Assembly: GCA_945900455.1 (NCBI GenBank)
Contig: CAMDJH010000016.1
Coordinates: forward strand, 1 to 43,059
DNA: 43,059 bases
Origin: Akkermansia muciniphila
Lineage (GTDB): Bacteria > Verrucomicrobiota > Verrucomicrobiia > Limisphaerales > UBA9464
Direction of reading: 5' to 3'
This document shows positions 16,883 through 26,454 of this stretch, one piece after another. The translations under genes were made by a program, and so were the position numbers. Within the stretch, counting starts at the first letter, position 1; the number at the start of each line of letters is the position of its first letter. The notes below the pieces were generated by a model. That model was not told where the DNA came from, made no database searches, and saw nothing but the letters and a program-made list of their open reading frames with translations.

Positions 16883-17857
16883 ATGCAAGAAATGACCCGA
16901 CGGATTCTTCTGGGGGTGGCTGCGGTTGGGTTGGCGGTCGGAGTGGCTCTCCGCGCCCAGGAGATGCCTCGTTTCACCGAGGTACTCCGGCAGACCAATG
17001 GAGAAGTGGCCTTGAAAGTCGCCGTCACCGCTGGACGCCATTTTCGCCTGGAAACGACCGAAGAGCTGCCATCATGGCGTACACTCGCTACGGCCAAGAG
17101 CCTAGGCACCAATCCGTTTACCGACGGCGGTGCCCGATTCGCTAGCACCCGATTCTACCGGGCAGTCGAAGTGTCGGATTCGGGCGTTTTTGTCGGGGAC
17201 CACGTGCAAACGGCGACGGGCGACGTGGTCATCCATCCCGTGAATCACGCGAGCTTCTTAATGCGCTGGAACGACGTTGTGATTTATAACGATCCCGTGG
17301 GCGAAGCCTCGCTGTATCAAGGTTTACCTCGGGCCAATCTGATTCTCATCAGCCACAGTCACGGCGATCACTTTTCAAGCGCGACGCTCACGGCGGTCAA
17401 GCAGGCCGAAACGATCCTGATAGCACCCGCTGCGGTTTACAGCAGTCTGTCGTCGATCTTGAAGGTTCAGACCATTCCACTGGCAAATGGTGGATTGACC
17501 AATGTCCTCGGCCTAACTGTGGAGGCGATACCCGCGTACAATTCCAATCACCCAAAAGGCACAGGTAATGGCTATGTTGTCACGATGGGCAGCCGTCGAT
17601 TTTACATGAGCGGCGACACCGGTAACATCCCCGAAATGCGAGCACTCCCGAACATCGACGTAGCCTTTCTGTGCATGAATGTCCCTTTTACCATGCCCGT
17701 GACCGACGCGGCAAATGCGACCCGGGCCTTCCGTCCGCGCGTGATTTATCCCTATCACTTTCGTAATCAGGACAACACGTATGCGAATCTCAATACCCTA
17801 AAGCAATTGGTCGGGTTTGATCTGGAAATAGATGTTCGATCTCGGAAATGGTATTGA
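16883..17857 (+). CDS. Exported metallo-beta-lactamase-fold hydrolase (UlaG-like)
   Basis: A 324-residue protein starting three bases after the ceramidase-like stop. An N-terminal signal or Tat-like segment (TRRILLGVAAVGLAVGVALRAQ) is followed by a 70-residue module FRLETTEELPSWRTL...FYRAVEV, which is usually C-terminal in this phylum but here lies N-terminal. The hydrolase domain starts near VVIHPVNHASFLM and has the metal motif HSHGDHF, followed by YMSGDTGN and a final YPYHFRNQD. The layout matches the UlaG/YtnP-type lactonase or phosphodiesterase branch rather than a true beta-lactamase. Substrate unknown. Confidence 0.86.
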   Translation: MQEMTRRILLGVAAVGLAVGVALRAQEMPRFTEVLRQTNGEVALKVAVTAGRHFRLETTEELPSWRTLATAKSLGTNPFTDGGARFASTRFYRAVEVSDSGVFVGDHVQTATGDVVIHPVNHASFLMRWNDVVIYNDPVGEASLYQGLPRANLILISHSHGDHFSSATLTAVKQAETILIAPAAVYSSLSSILKVQTIPLANGGLTNVLGLTVEAIPAYNSNHPKGTGNGYVVTMGSRRFYMSGDTGNIPEMRALPNIDVAFLCMNVPFTMPVTDAANATRAFRPRVIYPYHFRNQDNTYANLNTLKQLVGFDLEIDVRSRKWY

Positions 17858-17871
17858 GAGTTTTCACCCCC

Positions 17872-19533
17872 ATGCTTTCCATAATTTCACGCGCCGCCGG
17901 TTGCCTCCTTTGCTTTTCCGTTCTTTCGAGTGTGTCCGCGGCGGACGCACCTCCTGATTTTGGGCGAGTGACCGAGAAGCAGCTGATGATCCCAATGCGG
18001 GACGGCAAACATCTCTCGGCGTATCTCTATTTTCCGGAAGGCACTGGGCCCTGGCCGGTCATTTTCGAACAGCGTTACTCCGACATTAGTGGCGTGGGAA
18101 CGCGCCAGGCGGCCGCAAAGATGGCCGCAAGTGGCTATGTGGTTGGCATGGTGAATTATCGCGGCACGCACCGGTCGGAAGGCGAGTGGGTCGGTTATCG
18201 AGCGCTGGGCTGGGGCGAGTTGAAGGATGGTTACGACACCTGCGAATGGTTGGCACAACAGCCGTGGAGCACCGGCAAGATCGGCACCTTCGGGGGCTCC
18301 CAGGCGGGCTTCGCCCAGAACTTTCTCGCGATCACACGGCCTCCCCATCTGGTCGCGCAGTACATGACCGACACAGGCTTGAGCCTGTTTCAGGAGGGCT
18401 ACCGCATCGGCGGCATCACCCGACCCAACCGTTTTAAGAGCCTGGCGAATGTTTGCCGTGATCCGGCAGACAACCAGAAGTTGTTGGCCGCCTGGTTCGC
18501 GCACCCGAACTACGATGAATACTGGAGGCAGGAAGATTGCTCGGGCCATTTTTCCGAGATGAATGTCCCGTGTTTTACGGTTGGCAGTTGGTATGACTTC
18601 ATGAGCGTGGGTTCGATCCAGAGTTTCATCGGCCGGCAACATCGCGGCGGCCCAAACTCGCGCGGCCAACAGCAATTGATTCTCGGCCCGTGGCTGCACG
18701 GCGGCTACCCCAAGTCCAATCGCATCGGCGAAATGGTTTATCCGGAGAACGCTTTTTTCGACGTCTATGCCCACATGACGCGCTGGTTCGACCACTATTT
18801 GAAAGGGATCAACAACGGCGTGCAAAAGGACGCGTCCGTGCGCTATTACGTCATGGGCGCGACGGGTGAAACCAATGCCCCGGGCAATCAGTGGCGCACG
18901 ACGAAAGACTGGCCGGTGCGGGTGAAGAACACCGCCTATTTTCTGGGCCAGGCAGGCCATCTTTCCCAGCAGGCGCCGCGCGCGGACAAATCCTTTACGA
19001 CTTACATCAGCGATCCCGATCATCCCGCGGAGATTCCCGGCACCTCGTTTCCGGGCGCGCGCGACGCGCGCGGCTTTGAACGGCAGACCTCGGTCCGCAC
19101 GTTTACCACCGAGCCGTTGGCCAAGCCGATCGAGTGGACTGGGCTGGTGCGGGCGGAATTGTTTGTCTCCTCCACCGCTCGTGATACGGATTTCATCGTT
19201 CGCATCAGCGATGTTTATCCCGATGGACGCTCGATTCTCATCATGGATTATCCGCGGCGGGCGCGATATCGCGACGGATTTGAAAAGGAAGTGCTGATGG
19301 AGCCGGGCCAGATATACAAGATCGCGTTCGATGTCGGTTCCTTGAGTCAGATTTTCAATCGCGGGCACCGCATCCGTGTCACCGTGGCCAGCACCGGCGC
19401 CCCGTTGTATGAGCCGAATCCGCAAACGGGTGCGGCGTTGACCGTCGAATGGCCCGCGCAGGTCGTCGCCGCCGAGAACCACATTCACCACGAACGCCGA
19501 CACGCCTCCCGCATCCTGGCGCCGTTAAAATAG
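17872..19533 (+). CDS. CocE/NonD-family alpha/beta hydrolase, secreted
   Basis: A 553-residue exported serine hydrolase of the X-Pro dipeptidyl-peptidase/CocE family, which includes esterases, acyl transferases and peptidases. Signal peptide MLSIISRAAGCLLCFSVLSS with cleavage near VSAAD. Nucleophile S143 in GTFGGSQAGF. The family's C-terminal jelly-roll domain is present (WTGLVRAELFVSS, then HRIRVTVASTGAPLYEPNP). The ATG at 17848 overlaps the previous stop; I prefer 17872 because it puts the signal peptide first. Neighbouring exported hydrolases suggest breakdown of an ester or amide polymer, but no specific substrate can be named. Confidence 0.87.
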   Translation: MLSIISRAAGCLLCFSVLSSVSAADAPPDFGRVTEKQLMIPMRDGKHLSAYLYFPEGTGPWPVIFEQRYSDISGVGTRQAAAKMAASGYVVGMVNYRGTHRSEGEWVGYRALGWGELKDGYDTCEWLAQQPWSTGKIGTFGGSQAGFAQNFLAITRPPHLVAQYMTDTGLSLFQEGYRIGGITRPNRFKSLANVCRDPADNQKLLAAWFAHPNYDEYWRQEDCSGHFSEMNVPCFTVGSWYDFMSVGSIQSFIGRQHRGGPNSRGQQQLILGPWLHGGYPKSNRIGEMVYPENAFFDVYAHMTRWFDHYLKGINNGVQKDASVRYYVMGATGETNAPGNQWRTTKDWPVRVKNTAYFLGQAGHLSQQAPRADKSFTTYISDPDHPAEIPGTSFPGARDARGFERQTSVRTFTTEPLAKPIEWTGLVRAELFVSSTARDTDFIVRISDVYPDGRSILIMDYPRRARYRDGFEKEVLMEPGQIYKIAFDVGSLSQIFNRGHRIRVTVASTGAPLYEPNPQTGAALTVEWPAQVVAAENHIHHERRHASRILAPLK

Positions 19534-19667
19534 GACATTCGGAAGCGGTAACGGAAATTGGGTATGGCTGTAGGTCTCCCCGAATTTATACCTTTCAGTC
19601 GTGCGTTCGCTGCGACTCAGATGCCTGCGCTCAATGTTCTCCCCTCAATCAACGGACTATTACGTTC

Positions 19668-20849
19668 ATGAAAATCACCGCCATCGAATGCCATGTGCTC
19701 GTCGTGCCCGACCTCAAAGAAAATGCCACCAGCTCGTCGCAGGATAATCTCGTCGTCCTCGTGCAGACCGATGACGGGATTACCGGCGTGGGCGAAACCG
19801 ATACGGGCCCCTGGCTCGCACGGGCTGCGATCGAAGCGCCTGGCAGTCACTCGATGGCGATGAGCCTGAAGGACGTTTACCTCGGTCAGGACCCCTTCGA
19901 GACCACCGCGCTTTGGGACCGGGCGTACGAAGCCACGTGTATGTCCGGACGCAGCGGTCCGGTGCTTTGCGCGATGGGCGCGATCGATATGGCACTGTGG
20001 GACATCAAAGGAAAGGCGGTGGGCAAGCCGGTGTACAAACTGCTCGGGGGAGCCGTGCAAAAAGCCATCACACCGTACGCGTCGCTCCAACCGGAGGGAA
20101 CGAACGTGAAAACGTACACGCAGACGCTGGTGTCGTGGGCGAAAAAAGCAAAAAAGGCGGGATTCCGAGCGGGAAAAATGGAGTGCACCCTGAGTGGACC
20201 GTATCGTCACCAAAGCTTGCGCGGAACCGACGAGCAGGCGACAGAAGTTGTCCGCGCGGTGCGGGAAGCGGTGGGGAAGGATTTTGCGCTAATGGTTGAC
20301 GTGCAATATCTCTGGCGCGATGCACGGACGTGCCTGCGGACGGTGAGTCAGTGGTCGGACCTCGACATCTACTTCCTTGAGACTCCGCTCCGAGTGGACA
20401 ATTTGGAAGGTTACGCGCAGTTGGCGCGGGAAGCTCCGATGCGGATTGCCGCCGGCGAATGGCTCAACAGCCGGCACGAGTTTCGGCAACTCTTGGATGT
20501 CGGCCGGGTCGACGTCGCGCAACCGGATGTTGGGCGCTGCGGCGGGTTCACCGAGTCGATGCGAGTCTGTCACATGGCAGAGGACCGCGGCAGGCAGATT
20601 GTCCCGCATTGCTGGAAAACGGGTATCGGCATCGCCGCGACGGCGCACCTCGCGTTCGCGATCCCTCATTGTCCGTTCATTGAATACCTGCCGGCGTCCC
20701 TCTGCGATTCGGCGCTGCGTCGCGACCTCTGCAACGACGGCCTAACGTTCAAAGACGGTGTGCTACTCCCGCCGACGAAGCCGGGGCTCGGCATCGATCT
20801 CAACATGGACGCGTTGAAGAAATACCGCGCCAAGCCAATGACGATCTGA
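19668..20849 (+). CDS. Mandelate racemase/muconate lactonizing enzyme family protein
   Basis: A 393-residue cytoplasmic enolase-superfamily enzyme. The capping domain starts MKITAIECHVLVVPD. The barrel carries the three metal ligands D211 (MVDVQ), E238 (FLETPL) and E264 (AAGEW), a base candidate at K170/E172 (AGKMECT), and H314 (IVPHCWKTGIG). These enzymes abstract the proton next to a carboxylate, usually dehydrating or epimerising sugar acids. The residue pattern does not fix which one. The ATG at 19668 is preferred because the 70-odd residues before it overlap the CocE gene and look non-coding. It converges on the MlaA-hydrolase gene with only 22 bases between. Confidence 0.88.
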   Translation: MKITAIECHVLVVPDLKENATSSSQDNLVVLVQTDDGITGVGETDTGPWLARAAIEAPGSHSMAMSLKDVYLGQDPFETTALWDRAYEATCMSGRSGPVLCAMGAIDMALWDIKGKAVGKPVYKLLGGAVQKAITPYASLQPEGTNVKTYTQTLVSWAKKAKKAGFRAGKMECTLSGPYRHQSLRGTDEQATEVVRAVREAVGKDFALMVDVQYLWRDARTCLRTVSQWSDLDIYFLETPLRVDNLEGYAQLAREAPMRIAAGEWLNSRHEFRQLLDVGRVDVAQPDVGRCGGFTESMRVCHMAEDRGRQIVPHCWKTGIGIAATAHLAFAIPHCPFIEYLPASLCDSALRRDLCNDGLTFKDGVLLPPTKPGLGIDLNMDALKKYRAKPMTI

Positions 20850-20871
20850 TGCGATTCTCGTCTGCGTGCGT

Positions 20872-22824
20872 TCACGGTGGCGGTGATTTCAAACCGGACA
20901 GAGCCTCCAGGATCGTCTCCTGCACCGCGGGATTAAAAAGGTTTCCCAGGTGCCCGCCCTGTTCGAAAACGGTCAGTTGGCTGGGTCCAAACGTGGCGTG
21001 CAACCAGGCAAGATCCTCCTCTGCCAAAAGAAAATCGTTTCGATTAACGATGACACGAATATTGGAGTTGCCACGCAGCGCGGCTTCATACGTCCGCAAA
21101 TCATCGGCTCGCTCCAGGGCTTCAGCGGTTCCAGTCGTCGGACCCAATGTCGCGTAATACGGAATGACAAACTTCTCAAAATAATCCCGGTAGGAATTCT
21201 GAAGGATCTCCTGGTAGACGGGGGTACGCTTCAAGTTATTGATGGCGTGTTTCAGGACTCCCTGATTGATCCGTCGCTGACTGCTGAAAATAATGTCGCG
21301 GAGCATCAAGCGGAACGTCAATCCGATGAGAAACTTCGACTCAATCGCATTGAAGGGCAGCGAGGTGTGCGGAGTGAGTGTGCCCTTGCTCAACGCGGCG
21401 ACTTTCAAGAATGCGTTTTCGAGGTTATCGATTCGCTCGGCGACCGGCCAACTCAAGGGCGCCTGGTAAAACTCGTCCAACCTGCCAACTCCATGAAGCA
21501 ATCGTACCGGAGTGTGAACGGCGACGAATCGGTCAAACGGTAGCAAGGGCAATGCATTCGTCGGTGAGGCGGCCGCGATGAACAGGGAGTGTAGTCCGCC
21601 CATGGAATAACCCATGAGCCCCCTACGACCCAATCGATTCGGGTACATCGCATTCAGGTGCCTATCGATTTTTGTAAGAGCAACATGCATATCATGTCCA
21701 TCGACGGGAAGATAGGCCGGCAGGGCGGCGGTTGAGGCATGTTCCATAAACTCGGAATTGAACGTGCTGCTGACACAAACGGCGGAGAAGCCGTTCTTGT
21801 AGGCCAGTTCAGCGAGGGCAAGCGAAGGCAGAGCCAGTCGATGCGAACCCAGGCCTGGAACGATATAGACCACCGGAGCATTGCTGGATTGCAACCAAAA
21901 GGTAAATGGCAACTTCCGGCCTGTCGCCGGAATTAGAACCGAACGGGTCTTGCCGCGATCTGGAAAACCGGGATCTTTGTAGGTGAAAAAAACGGATTGG
22001 AGAGTTTCCAAGAGTGCGGAGTCCTGACTCCCCTTCACCTTAAAATCCGCCACCCGGTTCTCCCGCGCGAACGTCCAGGCATACTGAATCTCCGAATATG
22101 GATCCATTTCGGCCTGACTGAAGCGGACATATTCGTCGATGCTGTCGGCAAGAGTATTATACGTGTTGACGTAGCTGAAATAAGTATAGGGGCCAATGTA
22201 GGTCAGGGGATTGACCGAATTGAACTTGTAGGGAGCGAAATACATCAGAGGGTGTGCCATCGTGTCCATAGCGAGGCCGAGTGAATCTCGCTCATTGCTC
22301 GGGCCAAAAAGAGGCAGCATCAGAAAGCAGCAAGGCTTCCAGCCCCACTGGCCGAAGGTCTCACCAAAGTCGGCGTCCGATTTCGGGATCTTCCATCGGG
22401 TCGCCACATCCCAGAAGCCCGCCACTCCGACGGTTGTGTTGCAGACAAACCGGGTGGTTTCATCGCGCGCTCCGCTCCACTTTCCCTGCAGCATGTTGTT
22501 GAGGAGTCGACCTGGAAACGAGAGATTCCTGCCGAAATGGCTAATCCCCGTCCGGACCGGCTTGATGACAATATGCCGATAAAGATTGGCGGTCGGCTTG
22601 ATCACCACGGTCATGATCCCATTGTTAAAGCTATAAACTATTCGATTGAGGGGTTCGATTGGGTCGGGAACGGATTTGGGCAATACAATGCCTTCCGTCT
22701 GGGTGTCGTCCGATTTCGTTTCGCGACCGGGCGGTGTTGACACGGATGTCGGATCCTGGGCCAAGGAACTCGTGACTAGGCCCCACCCCAACAGGGCAAT
22801 GAGGAGGGAACGGGTAGCTCTCAT
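20872..22824 (-). CDS. MlaA (VacJ)-alpha/beta hydrolase fusion
   Basis: A 650-residue exported protein joining two families. Residues 1-23 are a signal peptide (LLIALLGWGLVTSSLAQ) without the lipobox cysteine expected of MlaA. Residues about 50-262 are MlaA: DPIEPLNRIVYSFNN (54-68), then FVCNTTVGVAGFWD, SDADFGETFGQWGWKPC and PLMYFAPYK. From about 298 an alpha/beta hydrolase begins (VVYIVPGLGSHRL), with nucleophile S407 in GYSMGG and a C-terminal EQGGHLGN histidine. MlaA normally removes mislocalised phospholipid from the outer leaflet. The fused hydrolase could cleave that lipid, but this is inference. Its ATG overlaps the upstream dehydrogenase stop by four bases. Confidence 0.88.
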   Translation of the reverse strand: MRATRSLLIALLGWGLVTSSLAQDPTSVSTPPGRETKSDDTQTEGIVLPKSVPDPIEPLNRIVYSFNNGIMTVVIKPTANLYRHIVIKPVRTGISHFGRNLSFPGRLLNNMLQGKWSGARDETTRFVCNTTVGVAGFWDVATRWKIPKSDADFGETFGQWGWKPCCFLMLPLFGPSNERDSLGLAMDTMAHPLMYFAPYKFNSVNPLTYIGPYTYFSYVNTYNTLADSIDEYVRFSQAEMDPYSEIQYAWTFARENRVADFKVKGSQDSALLETLQSVFFTYKDPGFPDRGKTRSVLIPATGRKLPFTFWLQSSNAPVVYIVPGLGSHRLALPSLALAELAYKNGFSAVCVSSTFNSEFMEHASTAALPAYLPVDGHDMHVALTKIDRHLNAMYPNRLGRRGLMGYSMGGLHSLFIAAASPTNALPLLPFDRFVAVHTPVRLLHGVGRLDEFYQAPLSWPVAERIDNLENAFLKVAALSKGTLTPHTSLPFNAIESKFLIGLTFRLMLRDIIFSSQRRINQGVLKHAINNLKRTPVYQEILQNSYRDYFEKFVIPYYATLGPTTGTAEALERADDLRTYEAALRGNSNIRVIVNRNDFLLAEEDLAWLHATFGPSQLTVFEQGGHLGNLFNPAVQETILEALSGLKSPPP

Positions 22825-25800
22825 TTCGCCTCGCCGTGTTGAGCCTGCAGGAAGGCGAGCAGTGCGTTGAAATCCTCCGGCGTGATTGCGTCGCCAAAGT
22901 TGTCGGGCATCAACGAGGACTCGGTCTGGGTCCGCTCGCGGACGTCCTTGGTCGGCACGGTGAACTCCTTGCCGGCCGCATCGGCGAGAACGAGAAGTTC
23001 CCCCTCCGCCCGACGGAACAGCCCGCTCACCGTTTCACCGTCCTTCAGGGTCAGGACCGTGGTGCGGAAAGCCACATCCACGTTGCGGTTCGGATCGAGG
23101 ATATCCTCGCAGAGACGTTCGAGGCCGCGCGTACCGATGCCGGTGAGTTGGGGCCCAACGAGTGCCCCCTTGCCCTCCATCTGATGGCAGACGGCGCAGC
23201 TCTTTAGGAAGACCTGCTCACCCGCTCCCAGTTTCGCCTTCGCGGCGGAATAGGCGTCCCGGCGTCGACTGATCAATCGGTCGCGCTCGCGATCGGTCGG
23301 CGGCAAATCTTGGGTCAGCTTTGAGATCCGCGCGCCGATTTCGGCCGGTTTGCCCGTCGCGAGGCGATCTTTTACGGCGCGTTCGAGCAGAATTCGGGGT
23401 GGGACCGTGCCGCTGCCGATGGCTTCGAGAAGGGCCATGGCACCCACCGTGGAATTCGCGAGCGTTTGCGCCCAGCTCACTTGCAGGCGGTACGGCACGG
23501 ATTTCATCGCGGCGACGACGTCAGCCCGCGCTCCGCTCTGTTCCGAGTCCAACAGCGCGAGGCCAACCGCTTCGCGCAACCGGAGAGGTTGGTCGCTGTC
23601 CTGAAGCAACGGCGCCAGGGCGGTTGTGGCCCTGGTGCGATCGAGCGCGGCGAAGGCGTGAATTGCGGACGCGCGCGCCTCGATATCAAATTCCTGCCCG
23701 AACGCGATGGCCTGTGCCTGGGGTCCGACTGGCAGCCGCAGCCGCGCGGCGAGGTCACCGGCGATTTGCTGGCGCCGGGCTATTTCACCCGGGGCCCGTG
23801 ATGGCAGCGCGAGGACGGGTGGGTCGAAGCGCCCGAATGCGACCCACGCCCAGGCGTCAGAACTATCACCGTCAATCACCTCAAAGATGCCCGGCTTGCC
23901 CGCATGCGCGGCCAGCTCCCAGGTAATCTTCTGGGCGGTGTCGTCGCGGGGAGGCACAGACTCGGCGAGTACGGCACCGGTTGCCGCGTCGCGAAGGCGG
24001 ACGGCGTTGCGTCCGGCGGGCGGCCGATCGGGTTCACCATCGTGCCCGGACAGGTAAAAACTCATACGGACCGGCATGGTGAAAGGTTTTGAGCGTAGGC
24101 GGCCCGTAAATGTTTCACCGCGAGGATGGCTCGAAAGAAGCGTTGCTGTCTGGCCGTCGGCACAGCGGCGCTCCTGAAAGGTCCACGGGTTGCTGGTGTC
24201 AATCGTGGTTTCGAGCGGCGTGTTGTACCAGGCGGAATCGGGTGTTCCCGACAAGGCTTGTCCGCAAAGCTCGGTTCCCCAAGCCCGCAAGGATTCGCTC
24301 AACGTCACGCCGCGCTGGCCGGCGCCCTGTTCCACGCTCGTGAACAGATCGAGCTGGAAGTCGAGTTGGCCGGAGAATTCTTTGCGCGCGAAGAGAGCGA
24401 TGGCCTCGAGCTCCGAGGGGGGCGCGTATTGCGCGGCGTGTTTCAACGCGGAAGAGAGCAGCCTGCGGGTCGACCTCAGCAAGGGAAGCTGACGCAGGAG
24501 AAAGGTCCCAGCGATCTCTGACTTGACTGCGAGCGCCACATTGGCCAGCGCCTGGACATCGGCCCCGGACCAGTTGTCCTGCCCAAGCACCCAACTAAAG
24601 ATCGTGTGGTCCGCGAGTTGATCGCGCAGGGACTTGCGGGCGACATAGATCTGATGCGTGTCATCCGTCTCGATCTTGGCGATTAGGTTGAGCAACGGGC
24701 GAACCGAGTTCTGATGAGGCAAATGTCCCAGCGCCTCGGCTGCCGCGCGCTGCACATGCGCGTCCCGGTCGGTCAATCCGTCCGTCGCCGCCCTCTGAGC
24801 CCCTTGGACCTGATCCTCCGGCACAAGCATCCGGCGGGCCGCCTGATAGAGCAGGTCGCCCGCAACGCGCTGGGCGTGAATGCGCACGAGGGAATCGCTG
24901 GACGTCATGGCTTCCGTGAGATCGGCACGGCGGAGGCCACCGAGCCGGTGCGCCAGCCAGAGCGCGTGCGCGTGCTGGTAGGCATTGGCAGGGCGGGCCA
25001 GTGCCAGGTGTACCGGATCTCTGGCCGCCGCACCGAAGCGGTCCTGGATTTCATTCATGGCCAGCATCCGGCGCGGCAGGCTCGGGGAAGCGAGCTCGCC
25101 GATCAGTCCATCGAGGCCGTCCGGCAATCCAGGGCTTCGCAGCATCGATTTTCCATCGGTGCCGCGGTACACAATGCGCCAGATCCGCCCGCGCTCGCGG
25201 TCGCGGCCCGGGTGGGTGAGTGGCACTTCGTAATGACCGATAATGCGGTTATAGAAATCCGCGATGTAAAGGGCGCCGTCCGGGCCCAGACAGGTGTCCA
25301 CCGGGCGGAACCACGGATCCTCCGTCTTCAGGAGATCCTCCTGCTCGATGGCTTTTGGGGTTGAGCCATGAAATTCGAGACGGTCGCGGTTCAAGCGGCT
25401 CGTCATGACATTCCCGATGAATATGTTGTCTTTGAACTCGGCCGGCCAGAGGTCGTCGGAATAGTAACTCAAGCCGTCGATGGCGGTGGAACCGTGGGCG
25501 TGGTCCATTAAAACCGGGGCATAGCCAAGGCCGTCGTGAGGCTTGCCGAAGCTTGGGTACCATCCGCCCGCGATGAGCTGATAGATCGGCGCGCTATGGC
25601 AGTCGGAGGTGTAAATGTTCCCGCGCGGATCAAAGGCGGCGCCAAACGGGTTGACTTGACCGTGGGTGTGATGTTCGACGCGCGATGAGTCAAGCCGGAT
25701 ACGGTAGGTGTTGCCAGAATTCAGATCGACATGACTGCCGTCGCCGGCGGTGACGTGCGAGTCGTTGTTATATCCATGCGTGCAATACAACCAACCGTCG

Positions 25801-26378
25801 AAGCCGCGCCGGAACGAGGACTGATTGCCGTGGGTGTCGCGCGTGTGGTCGAATGGACCATAAAGCCTCTCCTGCTTGTCGGCCTTGCCGTCGCCGTCGG
25901 TGTCCTCGATCAGCCAGATGTTGGGGATCGACCACACGACGGCCTTCCAGTGGTTGTCCGCTGTCCGGAATGGATAGACGCCGGTGGGAATGTTAAGCCC
26001 GTCGGCGAATTGGGTAATCTTGCGAGCGCGGCCGTCGGACCCGAAATCCGCGAAGATCATCAGACGATCCCGGGCCGGTCGATTGGTCGGGGCGGCCCAG
26101 GGATACTCGATGCTAGTGGTGACCCAAAGCCGGCCGGTTGCGTCGAAGGCCAGGTTCATGGGTTTGTTGATGTCCGGCTCATTCGCGACGAGCTGAATCT
26201 CGAAACCGGGCGGCAACTTAAATTTCCTCGTTTGCTCGGCGGGCGTGAGTGGGTCGGTGGGACGGACCCCCGCTGCGAACGGATCTTCGGCCCCGAGGGC
26301 GGCGCGAAACACCAGCAGGCAAGCGGCAACCGAAACAAGGCCGTCGAAAAAATGGCGGGGAGCAAGGATGCGGAACAC
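22821..26378 (-). CDS. PVC-type membrane-bound dehydrogenase with HEAT repeats and cytochrome c
   Basis: About 1185 residues, secreted. Signal peptide (FFDGLVSVAACLLVFRAALGAE), then a PVC-specific six-bladed propeller (KLPPGFEIQLVANEPDINKP, IEDTDGDGKADK, GWLYCTHGYNND, PDGALYIADFYNRIIGHYE), a helical HEAT region (from about residue 540), a galactose-binding-like part, and a C-terminal cytochrome c with heme motif CAVCH near residue 1061 and Met-ligand candidate SLMPDNF. Such proteins are taken to oxidise carbohydrates or alcohols and pass electrons to the heme; no substrate has been proved. The true start is uncertain: no ATG fits, and I prefer GTG 26378 (TTG 26387 also possible). The open frame to 26759 is non-coding. 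Confidence 0.87.
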   Translation of the reverse strand: MFRILAPRHFFDGLVSVAACLLVFRAALGAEDPFAAGVRPTDPLTPAEQTRKFKLPPGFEIQLVANEPDINKPMNLAFDATGRLWVTTSIEYPWAAPTNRPARDRLMIFADFGSDGRARKITQFADGLNIPTGVYPFRTADNHWKAVVWSIPNIWLIEDTDGDGKADKQERLYGPFDHTRDTHGNQSSFRRGFDGWLYCTHGYNNDSHVTAGDGSHVDLNSGNTYRIRLDSSRVEHHTHGQVNPFGAAFDPRGNIYTSDCHSAPIYQLIAGGWYPSFGKPHDGLGYAPVLMDHAHGSTAIDGLSYYSDDLWPAEFKDNIFIGNVMTSRLNRDRLEFHGSTPKAIEQEDLLKTEDPWFRPVDTCLGPDGALYIADFYNRIIGHYEVPLTHPGRDRERGRIWRIVYRGTDGKSMLRSPGLPDGLDGLIGELASPSLPRRMLAMNEIQDRFGAAARDPVHLALARPANAYQHAHALWLAHRLGGLRRADLTEAMTSSDSLVRIHAQRVAGDLLYQAARRMLVPEDQVQGAQRAATDGLTDRDAHVQRAAAEALGHLPHQNSVRPLLNLIAKIETDDTHQIYVARKSLRDQLADHTIFSWVLGQDNWSGADVQALANVALAVKSEIAGTFLLRQLPLLRSTRRLLSSALKHAAQYAPPSELEAIALFARKEFSGQLDFQLDLFTSVEQGAGQRGVTLSESLRAWGTELCGQALSGTPDSAWYNTPLETTIDTSNPWTFQERRCADGQTATLLSSHPRGETFTGRLRSKPFTMPVRMSFYLSGHDGEPDRPPAGRNAVRLRDAATGAVLAESVPPRDDTAQKITWELAAHAGKPGIFEVIDGDSSDAWAWVAFGRFDPPVLALPSRAPGEIARRQQIAGDLAARLRLPVGPQAQAIAFGQEFDIEARASAIHAFAALDRTRATTALAPLLQDSDQPLRLREAVGLALLDSEQSGARADVVAAMKSVPYRLQVSWAQTLANSTVGAMALLEAIGSGTVPPRILLERAVKDRLATGKPAEIGARISKLTQDLPPTDRERDRLISRRRDAYSAAKAKLGAGEQVFLKSCAVCHQMEGKGALVGPQLTGIGTRGLERLCEDILDPNRNVDVAFRTTVLTLKDGETVSGLFRRAEGELLVLADAAGKEFTVPTKDVRERTQTESSLMPDNFGDAITPEDFNALLAFLQAQHGEAK

Positions 26379-26454
26379 GGATGCCAATGGTACGGAAAAA
26401 TTCGGCGGGCGGAAGAGTAAGTTGTTGTCCGAAGAGTGCGGGGAGCTACACGAA

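Noticed and set aside
17887-19503. 538-residue minus-strand open frame opposite the CocE-like gene
   Set aside because: Antisense shadow: the plus strand has a signal peptide, nucleophile motif and complete family domains, while this frame has none.
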